A program made the translations under genes and the position numbers. Shown here in pieces: positions 8,294 through 17,580 of a stretch of DNA of 26,378 nucleotides. The notes under the pieces were generated by a model. That model was not told the origin of the DNA. It saw only the letters and a list, made by a program, of their open reading frames with translations, and did not search any database. Position 1 is the stretch's first letter, and each line of letters opens with the position of its first letter. The DNA is from a virus: positions 1 through 26,378 of the IMG/VR virus record IMGVR_UViG_3300011247_000042; one strand, given 5' to 3'.

Positions 8294-11200
8294 GCCGAAA
8301 CGTAAACGCCCGAATGCAACATCAATGTAAGTTTTAACTGGCTGTTGACGACCGTCTTTAGCGACATCATTCAACCACGGTTTAAGTTGTTTGAACTCTT
8401 CTTCACCCAGTACACCAGTGATCGCACTTGCCACGTCAGGTGACTGTATAAGCCTGTTAGTCTGACGAACAGCATCATGGTGAGTAATGTAATGAATCGT
8501 TTCATTAAAGTGATCTGGGATGACTTCAAGGCTTAAATATATACGATCATAGAAACCTGTACGTTCATTCGTCGCACCTGTGTTCACTGATGACTGAATA
8601 CTGGCTGTGTTGTTAAACATTGACTCAGTTTCAGCTTCACGTTTCTCAGCGTTCTTCTCAGCTTTATGACTGCGCCGCGGTGAATATTTAACAGGGTAAT
8701 AACCACCTTTGAATGTACCGTGTTTAGTTTCCACCGGTGTTGATTGAACTTTCGGTGGTGTCAGACCTGTAGTACGACGGTGAACTTCAGCCAATTTAGG
8801 GTAAAGTAATTCCATTTGATCCCAAATCTTTTGCACCATCACCCAGTCACTTTTTGTCATGTGAGCAAGTACCGCTTGAAGTTTAGGGTTGTCGATACTG
8901 ATCTCAGCATCCACTTCAGGATTAGCCCAACCTTCACCGAGTAACATCTTCTTCAGGTTACCTTGGTTACCGGTGTTGAGTGCAACAGCGACCACCTGAT
9001 GACCCAGTAAATGATCATCAATCTCAGGTATGAATATTTTTCTCATGTGTCGTTTCTGATCTTCTTTACTACGACCACTGATTAACTCAAGCACAGGTGT
9101 AGCAACTTCATCGATCATTTTTATCTTGTCGTCAAGTGCATCAGTCATCGGTTGTACTAATATGTCGTGACTTAAACCCGCACGTTCACCACCGTCTAAC
9201 CATGATGCTAAGAATGGTATCTTGGTGAGTTGTGAAGCCCACTTGCGTATATGATCCATACCTGTTGCTTCACGTGCATCAGCAATACGACTGCGACTCT
9301 CTTTCGTTTCAAATCGCTGATCTTGTTCACCGATGTGATCGATCCACTGTGACTTCAATTTTTTGAAATCAACTTCTTCCTGCTGCATTCTGATCTTGTC
9401 AGCATAGCGTGCAACATGCTCAATGTTCTTCACAGAATCATTGATACCCTGCAGATCTGAGAATGGTACATTTTTCCAATGAGTCACATAAGATTCATTC
9501 AACACTGCGTTAGTCAGAGTCAATGCATCACCGGCTTCACCGTTGCGCTCATTCATCCATACGTTAAGGCTCTCAGTTTCTTTAAGTGTTGCCGCTTTTC
9601 TGAATTCAAAACGACCGAGGATCTTGACGATCTGATCCCAGTAACCACCTTCAACTTTCATGATGGATTCACGTACTTTCTTTTTGTTGTAACGTGCCAT
9701 ACGATCAACAATTTTAGTTGTCTCGTTTTTAGCATTCGTTGCAGCCATACCCAGATAGTAATTAGTGACCTGACGAAGTTTAGCTGCAGCTGCACCGTCG
9801 CGATTACCCTCTGCTAACATGCGTGCAGCTTCCTGTGCTGCTCTGATCTCAGCTTTACGGTACTTACCAGGGTGAATCTGTCGATACGATAACTTACCGA
9901 TACGTTCTTCAGCTAATGCTTTGATTGTTTGACGGTCAACAGTCGGTGCATTCGTACCTTTAGCAAGTGCTTTCAATTCTGCAAGGATTAACTTACCGCG
10001 TTCTTCACTAGCAACAGCTTCATCAGCTTCACGTTCAATCGTACCGTCAGTGAGAATGTCACCATGACGATCAATCATTGCAGCTTCAGCATTGACTTCA
10101 GCTTGCACCTTAATAGTAGGTGCAGTGATCAGATCATTAATCATCTCAGAACCTGAGTTGTAACCGAAGAATGCAGCAGCCTCATCAGGGTGCACACCTT
10201 GCAGACCTTTCGCAGTCATACCAATTAACTCAGGTGGAACAACAACAGATGTTTTACCTATCTTATTTGTTTTCTCTTCACCTGCCATTTCTTTAACAGT
10301 GGCATGGTCCAGTTTGATGTTCGCTTCTTGAGATTGTTTCTCAGCTTCAACTTTGTCCTGCTCAATAGAATCCATATCAGATTCAAGTGCATCAATTTCA
10401 GCACCTACATCAGCGTTCACATAAGTGGTGTCAGCTGTTAACGTATCGAAAATAATATCAAGTGCATCATTCGATGTTAAACCACCACCTTTATAATCTT
10501 GTTCATTTAATTTTTCAGCAAAGTCATCAACAGTCATACCGCCTTTAGCCGGGAACAATGGTTTACCAGAAACCTTATCTTTAAAGTGAGCAGGGTCAAC
10601 ACCTTCACTTTCCATTGACTCACGATTTAAACCACTAGATTTAGCAATGAATTTACCAATGGTGTCGTTTTCTCGTTTTAACTTTTTAACACGTTTGTCA
10701 ATTTCTAATATTTCTTTATCAAGCCCTTCAATAATGACATCGAAAGCTTTTGTTGTTAATGGTGTTTTAAGACGTTCACGAGTCAGATGAACTTGTTGCT
10801 TACTCAATGATTCAATTTCTTCATCAACAATGTCTTGTTTTTCTTCCTTCCACCACTTCTCAGTTTGACGTGTTAACTGTTTAATAATCTTGTCACGCAG
10901 AGTTTCAGATTGTACATCTTTCACTTTTTCCTGACGTATTTGATAATCAGCAAATTCTTTTTCAGTCATGCCAGCCATCGTTGCATCAGTGAATAACGGC
11001 TCAACACGTGCACGCGCCTCAGCCGCTTGGATCTGTTCTTCAGTAGCCAGCAGACGATCAAATACCTGACGCATTTCAGCATCAAGGTTCACATTAAGTT
11101 GACCCTTCAGTGCTTGATAAATACGTGACAACCAACGTGCAAACGCTCTGAAAGCATTACGCAGTTCAATCGACGGTGCTTTACCTTCCATTAGATAAGT

Positions 11201-14200
11201 TTCAAAACCGCGTGCGAAATGCTCATGTACAGCACGACGGATTGCATCATCACGTTCTTTATCACCAGTTGTACCTTCATCAAGGAATGCAACTACATGA
11301 CTCGGTATGATCGTGGTGTTTGGTGCGTACTCACCAGCCTCTTTAGCTACATCTTCAGCATTACGTTTGTACCAACTGTTGATACTCTTCAACATCTCAG
11401 TATCACCGTTGACTTCCATCTCATACATGAAGTGTGCGAACTCATGTAGGAAGGTAGACAGGTCAGCTGCTTCAGTTAATCTGATGATGCTGTTAGCTGG
11501 GTCGTAGTAACCACGTGGTTGTTTCTTCTCTGGTGTTGGTTGGAATAACAATTGTTTCTGTTTCGCAATAACGTCAGCACGTGAAGCTTTATCTTTAGGA
11601 TCATAAGTTTTGATTTTCAGACCAGCGTCTTTCAAAATTTGAAGTGCATCTTTACGCATACCACGTGGAACTACAGCAGTGTTGAATTCTTCAAAACCTA
11701 CAGCACGTTGTACTTTTGCTTCAAAGTAACTGGTAGGAAGTGCAGTCAAATACTCAAGCAGATCATCAACAATTTGCTGTGCTTCAGGTGTCATGTTGAA
11801 TGCTTCATTCAGACCTTTACGACCTTCAATGATTGCATTACCAGCATCATCAGAATACCCCCCTGAGCTGGTGTCATATTTATAGAATGGTTTTAAATCA
11901 TCAAGTGCTTGTGAAAATACATCAGCAGATTCTTCTTTGATTTTCTTCATATCTTCTTCAGATACAATTTCATCACGTTTAGCTTGTATCTGTTTGATGG
12001 TCTTCATTTCATTCGCAAATTTTGAACGAACAGTACCGGCACCATAGAAGAACGATTCACCAGCTTGAAGTTGCTGAGTCATTTCTTTAACGACATTCTG
12101 AAGATTGTAATCGATGTACTTACGGTTACCCGATGGTGTAAACCCTTTAAATATTTTCTTACCAGTGACCATTTTATTAAACTGTTCAGTAGCCCACTGT
12201 TCGTATTCATTACGATTCTTTTTGACGCGAATCTTTTTAACAATGTCTTCTCTTAGTTTACCTGTATCGATACCACCACTTCTGCGAAAACGATCAACTT
12301 GACTAGCAAGGTCACGTAATTTTGATAATTTTAATGACCCATCTTCATTGAAATACCAGTCAGTCATTTTCTCAACACGAACATCAAAACCTTTTTCTGT
12401 TAACGCATCAAGTTGAGCCTGATAATGATCAGTTGCTATCTTTATAAATTTTTCATCTTCAACTAAATTAATAGGGTGAACATCAATTTTCGCAGCTTTA
12501 CGAACAACAGGGTCAACTTTTGCTTTTTTCAGTTTCGGTTCTTTACCTTGAAGTTTTAACCAATGATACTCAACAGCTTCTGACCTGAGAAAATTGTCAG
12601 GTCCAGTTGTATCTTCCATTGAATTGATATCAGGTTTACTTAATTCTAAATTATCAGGGTCAAGCTGCTGATATAATTCACTGTAAACATCTTGATCAAT
12701 ATCGTACACAGCACGAGGTTGACGTGGTGAATAGATATCAGCATCAAATGTACGTGCTTTAGGGTCTTCAAGCAACTTAGGATCTGCTAATAATGTGACC
12801 TCACCAAAACCTGTGAAATCTGAGACACCTGCACGAGCTACTGCAATAGAAGGTGCAGCAAGTCCACCGAGATCTTCAGCTGCTAAAATATTTTCTGCAC
12901 TTAAATTATGAGCAACAAATAAATCTTTTTCTGGTTCAACTTGACCTTCCTGGAAGAACACTTCAGCTTCTTCTAACTTACTAAGCGTTGAACCTTCAAA
13001 TGCAATAGCCCAGTTCAGACCTTCAACCAGTACACCGTCATGACCCATGTCCATGAGTGACTGACGACGGACCATCACTTCTTCAGGTGTGAGATCACTC
13101 ATGACATCAGCGAATACTTCAGCACCGATGACAAGTGGGTTTTCAAATGTGAATTCGTGAACGCTTAGTTCGTGACCGTATCGTTCTTGATTACCAACAT
13201 CGTCAGCAGAGAGATAGTGACCGAGATTACCCGCTGGTGTAGTGGTGTTCTGACCCAGCAGACTGTCGTCAAACTGGGTGAAGTCTTCAGGTGAACGGTG
13301 TGTGAATGTTACTGACTCACCTGCTTTTGCCCGGTTGAACTCGGATAAAGCTTCTGCGTCAGTTCTTGCTTTCGCTCTGTCGATAGTTTCTTGCTGGGTA
13401 GCACGCGCTTCAGTAGCGACGGCTTCTTGGTCAATTTCTTCAGGTCGTCTTGTAATTCGCCCATCTTCTGATACCTCTCCTGGTTGAAACAATAGATCAG
13501 CTTCATCGGTTGTAAACTTCTCTGTGTTACTTTGTAGCACAGGTATAGCGTTTTGTACAGTTAAATCAATACCTTTACCCTGAGTAAACTCCTGACCTTT
13601 CAAATTCATATCTGATGGGTCTGATGTATATTCAGGTTGAGTTATAACAACAGGTACACTTTTATACCCAGCTTTAGCTAAAGCCATCATGCGATGACGA
13701 CCTTCATGAGTAATGATTTTACCGTCTGTTTGAATCCTTAAATTAGGTACATCAACTTCACTTTGTAATTGTTCAACATCTAATTCAGTAGACTCAGCTT
13801 CAATCACAGTCACATCAGGGTGAGTCAATGCTACAAAATCAATAGGATCAATATAAGCAACACGTGCTCTTGTTTCTAACCCGTTAGCATGAACATAATC
13901 TTCTAATAATTCACCCACCCGTTCAGGTGTAAACCCAGCTACTTTAGTACGTTCTTCAGGTAAATCTAACTCATCACGTCGATCTTTAGCTTCCTGAATT
14001 TTAAATATTGATTCACTTATATCTTTATCAAGAGTACCTTCAGGGAATATTTCATCAAATTCAGCTAGTAACTTAGTCAGAACATTATCTTCCTGACTAA
14101 GTAATATCTCACCTTCAAGACGTGCGCGCTCACCGGTCTGAGGACCTTCGACAACCAACCCAGCATCAGTATAAATCTGCTGCACTGTCTTACCCTGACG

Positions 14201-15970
14201 ACGTGCTTGAGCTGTAGCCCACGCAGGTACGATCTGAGCCATGATTGATGCATTAGCCGGTGTCACTTGACCTGTATCGATTAACTGATCACGTACAGTG
14301 CTGTAGATCTCCTGAGCTTCAACGTACTCGCTGGTGTTCTCTTGAGCTTCATCCATCAAAGTTTTAACGTAATTTTCAGTTTCTTGTTTAGATTGTTCTT
14401 GTCTGAATGGTGAAGTTGTCTCATCACTCATGGTCATGCTGTCACGTAACTCAGCATAGTGTTCAGTACCTGCGATATCAGCAGCAAAATCAGCGACTGG
14501 GATCTGGACATCATTACCTTGTGCAGAAGCTTCACGCGCCTGATCAGCTAACAACTGCAGTGCAGGATCTGCTTCAATTTCTTCACGAGTTTTATCTTGC
14601 AGGTATAACGAAGTCTGAGCACCATCGATAAACACGTGAGTATTATTCTCACCGTCAGCTTCTTCAACAAACTGTTTAAATGATTCTTTATCACGTTCAC
14701 GTAATTTTGATTTCTCAGACTGTTCATTCAATTTGTCAATTTTCTGCTGCTCAATATCACCTTGATTCTGTTTTTTACTCTCATCTTGAGTCAATGCTTC
14801 AATGCTTTTACGCACACCAGTGACAGCTGTAATCTGAGCACCACCTGCAACTACTGTTGCAATGGCAGTGACGGCTTGACGACGTAATTGGATTTGAACC
14901 ATCTCACCGACATCTGCAGCTTGCTCCATTTCTTTGTCAAGACCGAAAGCGTATGAATTCAAACTCTGACCCAGTGTAGCCAGTTGTTCAGTACCCATTT
15001 CTTGAATAGCAAACTTCAGTGCTGATTTAGTCAACCCTTCACTTTTACCGAGTAAAATAGTTTCAAGTGTTTTAGTAGGTAATAACTCAGTACCGACTTC
15101 AATAGCCGCATCAATACCTGCGAACCAAGTTGCTTCGCCTGGTGTCAGACCATCAGCACGACCACTACCGTATGAGCCAGTAAACGTCTGAGCACCGATA
15201 GTAGTAAGCAATGGTGCAGCACGACCACCTGATGCTAACATTAATGCAAACCCAGGAGCCATGTGACCCAGTGACTCAATACCGGCTCGAACACCTTCTT
15301 CAAGCAGGTTCATGTCTTCAGGTGTTAAATTCTGTTGCTTCTCCTGAAGTCCACGTATTTCAGTCAACAATTTATCAGTTGACTCTTGTTTTACTTTCTG
15401 AAGTTCTTCATCAGTGGTGATACCCATCGACTCAGCAAACTGTGTTGACATCATCTGAGTTTCTTGGATTGACATCACACCCATAGGCATAGCACCCATT
15501 GGTATCAGATCTTGAATACGATCAGGTGCTGCATCAACACCAGCTAATTGAAAACCTTTACCTTGAGTACTGAACCCGGTAAGGATTGATTCACCTATGT
15601 TTTCAAATGTTTTACCAAAATCAAAGATGTCTTCAATCGTTTGCAGAACATCAATGTCATCTTGAGCGATGACAGAGTTATTAAAATCAGTGAGGTATTT
15701 AGCCGTGTTAGGGTTGCGTGTTGACATCTGATTGAAGTCAATATTGTCTAACTTCAAACCGTGTTCAACTTGAGCAGGATCTGAATCAACTGCGAATTCA
15801 GGTACACCGGATTGTTTACTGAGTTTAGTTGTTTGAGCATGTTGATCAGGGTTGATCTTCAATGCTTCGTCCATATTGGCACGAACCTGAGTATTTAATT
15901 CAGGTTGAGTATCATCTTCTTCACTGATACCGAAACCACCGAGGTCAATCTTTTCCAGATCTAAAGCCAT
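7244..15970 (-). CDS. Giant internal virion / polyvalent ejection protein (T7 gp16 position)
   Basis: This is a single uninterrupted 2908-residue frame. Regions in order: a disordered acidic N-terminus; a hydrophobic Gly/Ala-rich segment (about 235-395) like those of DNA-ejection proteins; a region at 445-600 common in phage polyvalent proteins (HVFIDGAQ, DVQIPVADFAA); a ParB/sulfiredoxin-like region (697-777, HEGRHRMMA at 755); an ADP-ribosyltransferase-like region (887-1004); a Lys-rich segment; a zincin region (HEFAH at 1509, HEHFARGFE at 1582); long coiled coils (about 1600-2300); and a hydrophobic C-terminus (about 2560-2908) resembling the LPD38-type domain. It probably leaves the virion with the DNA, forms part of the trans-envelope conduit and delivers enzymatic domains to the host. 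I see no lysozyme-like domain as in T7 gp16. The start overlaps the upstream stop (TAATG). Confidence 0.88.
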   Translation of the reverse strand: MALDLEKIDLGGFGISEEDDTQPELNTQVRANMDEALKINPDQHAQTTKLSKQSGVPEFAVDSDPAQVEHGLKLDNIDFNQMSTRNPNTAKYLTDFNNSVIAQDDIDVLQTIEDIFDFGKTFENIGESILTGFSTQGKGFQLAGVDAAPDRIQDLIPMGAMPMGVMSIQETQMMSTQFAESMGITTDEELQKVKQESTDKLLTEIRGLQEKQQNLTPEDMNLLEEGVRAGIESLGHMAPGFALMLASGGRAAPLLTTIGAQTFTGSYGSGRADGLTPGEATWFAGIDAAIEVGTELLPTKTLETILLGKSEGLTKSALKFAIQEMGTEQLATLGQSLNSYAFGLDKEMEQAADVGEMVQIQLRRQAVTAIATVVAGGAQITAVTGVRKSIEALTQDESKKQNQGDIEQQKIDKLNEQSEKSKLRERDKESFKQFVEEADGENNTHVFIDGAQTSLYLQDKTREEIEADPALQLLADQAREASAQGNDVQIPVADFAADIAGTEHYAELRDSMTMSDETTSPFRQEQSKQETENYVKTLMDEAQENTSEYVEAQEIYSTVRDQLIDTGQVTPANASIMAQIVPAWATAQARRQGKTVQQIYTDAGLVVEGPQTGERARLEGEILLSQEDNVLTKLLAEFDEIFPEGTLDKDISESIFKIQEAKDRRDELDLPEERTKVAGFTPERVGELLEDYVHANGLETRARVAYIDPIDFVALTHPDVTVIEAESTELDVEQLQSEVDVPNLRIQTDGKIITHEGRHRMMALAKAGYKSVPVVITQPEYTSDPSDMNLKGQEFTQGKGIDLTVQNAIPVLQSNTEKFTTDEADLLFQPGEVSEDGRITRRPEEIDQEAVATEARATQQETIDRAKARTDAEALSEFNRAKAGESVTFTHRSPEDFTQFDDSLLGQNTTTPAGNLGHYLSADDVGNQERYGHELSVHEFTFENPLVIGAEVFADVMSDLTPEEVMVRRQSLMDMGHDGVLVEGLNWAIAFEGSTLSKLEEAEVFFQEGQVEPEKDLFVAHNLSAENILAAEDLGGLAAPSIAVARAGVSDFTGFGEVTLLADPKLLEDPKARTFDADIYSPRQPRAVYDIDQDVYSELYQQLDPDNLELSKPDINSMEDTTGPDNFLRSEAVEYHWLKLQGKEPKLKKAKVDPVVRKAAKIDVHPINLVEDEKFIKIATDHYQAQLDALTEKGFDVRVEKMTDWYFNEDGSLKLSKLRDLASQVDRFRRSGGIDTGKLREDIVKKIRVKKNRNEYEQWATEQFNKMVTGKKIFKGFTPSGNRKYIDYNLQNVVKEMTQQLQAGESFFYGAGTVRSKFANEMKTIKQIQAKRDEIVSEEDMKKIKEESADVFSQALDDLKPFYKYDTSSGGYSDDAGNAIIEGRKGLNEAFNMTPEAQQIVDDLLEYLTALPTSYFEAKVQRAVGFEEFNTAVVPRGMRKDALQILKDAGLKIKTYDPKDKASRADVIAKQKQLLFQPTPEKKQPRGYYDPANSIIRLTEAADLSTFLHEFAHFMYEMEVNGDTEMLKSINSWYKRNAEDVAKEAGEYAPNTTIIPSHVVAFLDEGTTGDKERDDAIRRAVHEHFARGFETYLMEGKAPSIELRNAFRAFARWLSRIYQALKGQLNVNLDAEMRQVFDRLLATEEQIQAAEARARVEPLFTDATMAGMTEKEFADYQIRQEKVKDVQSETLRDKIIKQLTRQTEKWWKEEKQDIVDEEIESLSKQQVHLTRERLKTPLTTKAFDVIIEGLDKEILEIDKRVKKLKRENDTIGKFIAKSSGLNRESMESEGVDPAHFKDKVSGKPLFPAKGGMTVDDFAEKLNEQDYKGGGLTSNDALDIIFDTLTADTTYVNADVGAEIDALESDMDSIEQDKVEAEKQSQEANIKLDHATVKEMAGEEKTNKIGKTSVVVPPELIGMTAKGLQGVHPDEAAAFFGYNSGSEMINDLITAPTIKVQAEVNAEAAMIDRHGDILTDGTIEREADEAVASEERGKLILAELKALAKGTNAPTVDRQTIKALAEERIGKLSYRQIHPGKYRKAEIRAAQEAARMLAEGNRDGAAAAKLRQVTNYYLGMAATNAKNETTKIVDRMARYNKKKVRESIMKVEGGYWDQIVKILGRFEFRKAATLKETESLNVWMNERNGEAGDALTLTNAVLNESYVTHWKNVPFSDLQGINDSVKNIEHVARYADKIRMQQEEVDFKKLKSQWIDHIGEQDQRFETKESRSRIADAREATGMDHIRKWASQLTKIPFLASWLDGGERAGLSHDILVQPMTDALDDKIKMIDEVATPVLELISGRSKEDQKRHMRKIFIPEIDDHLLGHQVVAVALNTGNQGNLKKMLLGEGWANPEVDAEISIDNPKLQAVLAHMTKSDWVMVQKIWDQMELLYPKLAEVHRRTTGLTPPKVQSTPVETKHGTFKGGYYPVKYSPRRSHKAEKNAEKREAETESMFNNTASIQSSVNTGATNERTGFYDRIYLSLEVIPDHFNETIHYITHHDAVRQTNRLIQSPDVASAITGVLGEEEFKQLKPWLNDVAKDGRQQPVKTYIDVAFGRLRFGTTLGVMGFKASTGIMQLFGIMTTAAELGVGPTVQGIYTTIGRSWYMNALRRVLGSREDMQTGWDFAAERSKVMNHRAKTMDREIRNAMDRLQGKSGMVAAVQETSMKHIALIQTYMIDLPTWHAAYDKELSESGDESKAINRADWSVENLQGSGATKDMATILRNQSKIHTTFTMFMTFFSSLGNLSRDLVKGARTGIYSPTSVAAKTMFLFTLPVFFEMLMRGELDEPEGEDDRMSDFLTKVALYPITSVPYVRDVASGLLSDFGYNSSPVASLLEKGIQGSKQMIERGFTDEEMTLSAVKNTSKLVAAAAGIPGVNQMWATGEHLYDVIEEGEDLTARQLLFGPERK
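11201..11446 (-). other. Zinc-metallopeptidase signature within the giant protein
   Basis: HEFAH (residues 1509-1513) provides an HExxH zinc-binding helix, preceded by STFL as in phage polyvalent metallopeptidases. About 70 residues later HEHFARGFETYL (from 1582) supplies the glutamate expected as third ligand (Glu1590), followed by the F..FARWLSRIY helix usual in this family. All catalytic residues appear intact. Confidence 0.75.
12959..13312 (-). other. ADP-ribosyltransferase-like (ART-PolyVal type) region within the giant protein
   Basis: About residues 887-1004. TFTHRSPEDFTQFD opens with the His of the H..F..FD pattern (His891). GNLGHYLSADD (around 918) matches the G.G.Y.S step where NAD-binding aromatic residues lie. 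MGHDGVLVEG (Asp978-Gly979) and an IAFE strand match the closing (Y/H)DG(V/I) ... (V/I).F pattern. A canonical catalytic glutamate is not obvious by eye, so activity is uncertain. Confidence 0.6.
13640..13880 (-). other. ParB/sulfiredoxin-like (DdrB-type) region within the giant protein
   Basis: About residues 697-777. A YIDPIDFVAL start and a DGKIITHEGRHRMMALAKAG helix with the G-R-H-R motif (755-763) precede a VPVVIT strand. This is the ParB/sulfiredoxin nucleotide-binding signature, which also occurs in polyvalent phage proteins. Whether it binds a nucleotide here is not known. Confidence 0.6.
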
Positions 15971-17577
15971 TAGTCACTCGCTTGTTTGTATGCTCTAATT
16001 AAGTTATCAGCTGTCACAGGTTTGTTATTATCACGTAAGAATTTACTCAACACTGATACATCATCGGCTGGTATATCAGTTAAATCAAGTTCAGTGTCAA
16101 AGAATCTACCCTCCTGCACAACAGTACGGGTTAACCCTGATAACATGTTAGTATACTCTTCAGACGTTAATTTACGATCTAAATCCGATTCACGTGCGTT
16201 AACTTCATCATCGAGTAAGGCATAGAACCCATTTGCCTTTTCACGTTTTTTCTTATTCTTACTCCATTGTGATTTCTTACCAAACAACTGTTCAACAGCT
16301 GCTGTGGTCTGAGCTGATCGAGTACGACCAACCTGGTGATCAACTTTATCTTTTGGCGATCCTGTACCACCTGCTGACTTCACCGCGCTGATTAATCGAC
16401 TGCGTTCAGTTTTAGCCAACTTATCAAAATGTTCAGTAGGGTCTACTTTCGCCAGTTCAGCTTTTGGAAGTAACATCAAATCACTGTAAGTATTCCAATC
16501 GGTTGTTGCTACGACACCTGATTCAATACTGCGTTGCTGTTTCGTTGACAAAGTTTCCCACTCTTCAGGGTTAGTAGCTTGGAATGATTCAGCTGAACCA
16601 CCTTTAAGAATATGACTCTCAGCATCTTCAAATGAACTGGCACGCGCTTCTGATTCAGCTTGTTTCTTACGAGAGAACTGACTCATGGTTTCAGTCATTG
16701 TTTTCTTGCGTAAGTCTTCATCTTCAATTTTATTCACTTCTTCCATAGCATCACTGCGATCATCATATTGATCAACTAAACGGGTGGCTGTGGCAACTGC
16801 TACACGAGCATCATTTTGAGTCTTCTCAACTTTTTCTTTCTTTTCAATCAGACTTTCCATCTTAACTTTATCAGGACCTTCTAATCGATCACCGTAATCT
16901 TGAAGTGCAACTTTACCTTCAACAGCACTACTCTGAGTAGCTGCATTGATAGAAGATTTTGCAAATGATGACTCAAATGTTTGCAGTTTCTCAGCGGTCG
17001 CTTCTGGACCTAAACCCATCATCTCAGATGAATCGATAACTGCTTGACGACCAAGTACGTTCTGAACTTTCAACCGATCTGGATCATTGAAATATAATGA
17101 AGCATTCTCAATTGAATTCTCAGTCTGTGATTCAAGAGTGGTTATTTCCCACGCTTTCAAACCTTTTGATGCATGACGTGTAATATCTAAATTACTACGA
17201 GTGATATGTCTATCAGCAGAACGATCAAACAATCTCTTAGCATTAGAATTAAGACTTTCACCGTATTGCTTTTTCAGAGCTTCAAGTGATTGTGTAGCAG
17301 CTGTTGAATTATCATAGGCATTTTTACCCTGGGTATTGAAATAACCAGATTCAGGGTTGAAGAACAAGTCATTCTTACTGCGTTCAAATTGAACCAGTGA
17401 CTCTTCAGCTGATGTAACATCAACACGCTGCTTGAGTGCTGCACCTGCTTTAACAACGTCAAGAATACCCTTACCAATCGCCTGCCCAAAAGCACCTTTT
17501 GGTGCAGCTTTCGCTAAAGGTTGTGCTACTACTTGTGTTGATACCTGTGATGGTCCGTACTGTACAATTGTAGGCAT
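15970..17577 (-). CDS. Internal virion protein, T7 gp15-like position
   Basis: This 535-residue, mostly helical protein lies between the gp14-like gene and the giant gene, the place of T7 gene 15. The segment FFNPESGYFNTQGKNAYDNS (about 72-91) is a landmark shared by internal core proteins of many podoviruses. A long Glu/Lys-rich coiled-coil middle (about 200-330) and a PTEHFDKLAKTERSRL-type helical C-terminus follow. It would be part of the core stack inside the capsid and be ejected with the DNA to help form a channel across the envelope. The start is ATG behind AGGTGG. The stop shares one base with the start of the giant gene, indicating coupled production. Confidence 0.78.
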   Translation of the reverse strand: MPTIVQYGPSQVSTQVVAQPLAKAAPKGAFGQAIGKGILDVVKAGAALKQRVDVTSAEESLVQFERSKNDLFFNPESGYFNTQGKNAYDNSTAATQSLEALKKQYGESLNSNAKRLFDRSADRHITRSNLDITRHASKGLKAWEITTLESQTENSIENASLYFNDPDRLKVQNVLGRQAVIDSSEMMGLGPEATAEKLQTFESSFAKSSINAATQSSAVEGKVALQDYGDRLEGPDKVKMESLIEKKEKVEKTQNDARVAVATATRLVDQYDDRSDAMEEVNKIEDEDLRKKTMTETMSQFSRKKQAESEARASSFEDAESHILKGGSAESFQATNPEEWETLSTKQQRSIESGVVATTDWNTYSDLMLLPKAELAKVDPTEHFDKLAKTERSRLISAVKSAGGTGSPKDKVDHQVGRTRSAQTTAAVEQLFGKKSQWSKNKKKREKANGFYALLDDEVNARESDLDRKLTSEEYTNMLSGLTRTVVQEGRFFDTELDLTDIPADDVSVLSKFLRDNNKPVTADNLIRAYKQASD

Positions 17578-17580
17578 GTC

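Noticed and set aside
9479-9817. 112-codon + strand frame inside the giant gene
   Set aside because: It is antisense to a continuous, well-supported coding frame and has no recognisable motif or operon context.
13309-13506. 65-codon - strand frame in another phase inside the giant gene, considered as a frameshift product
   Set aside because: The main frame is open through the whole region, and there is no slippery heptamer with a following structure that I can identify.
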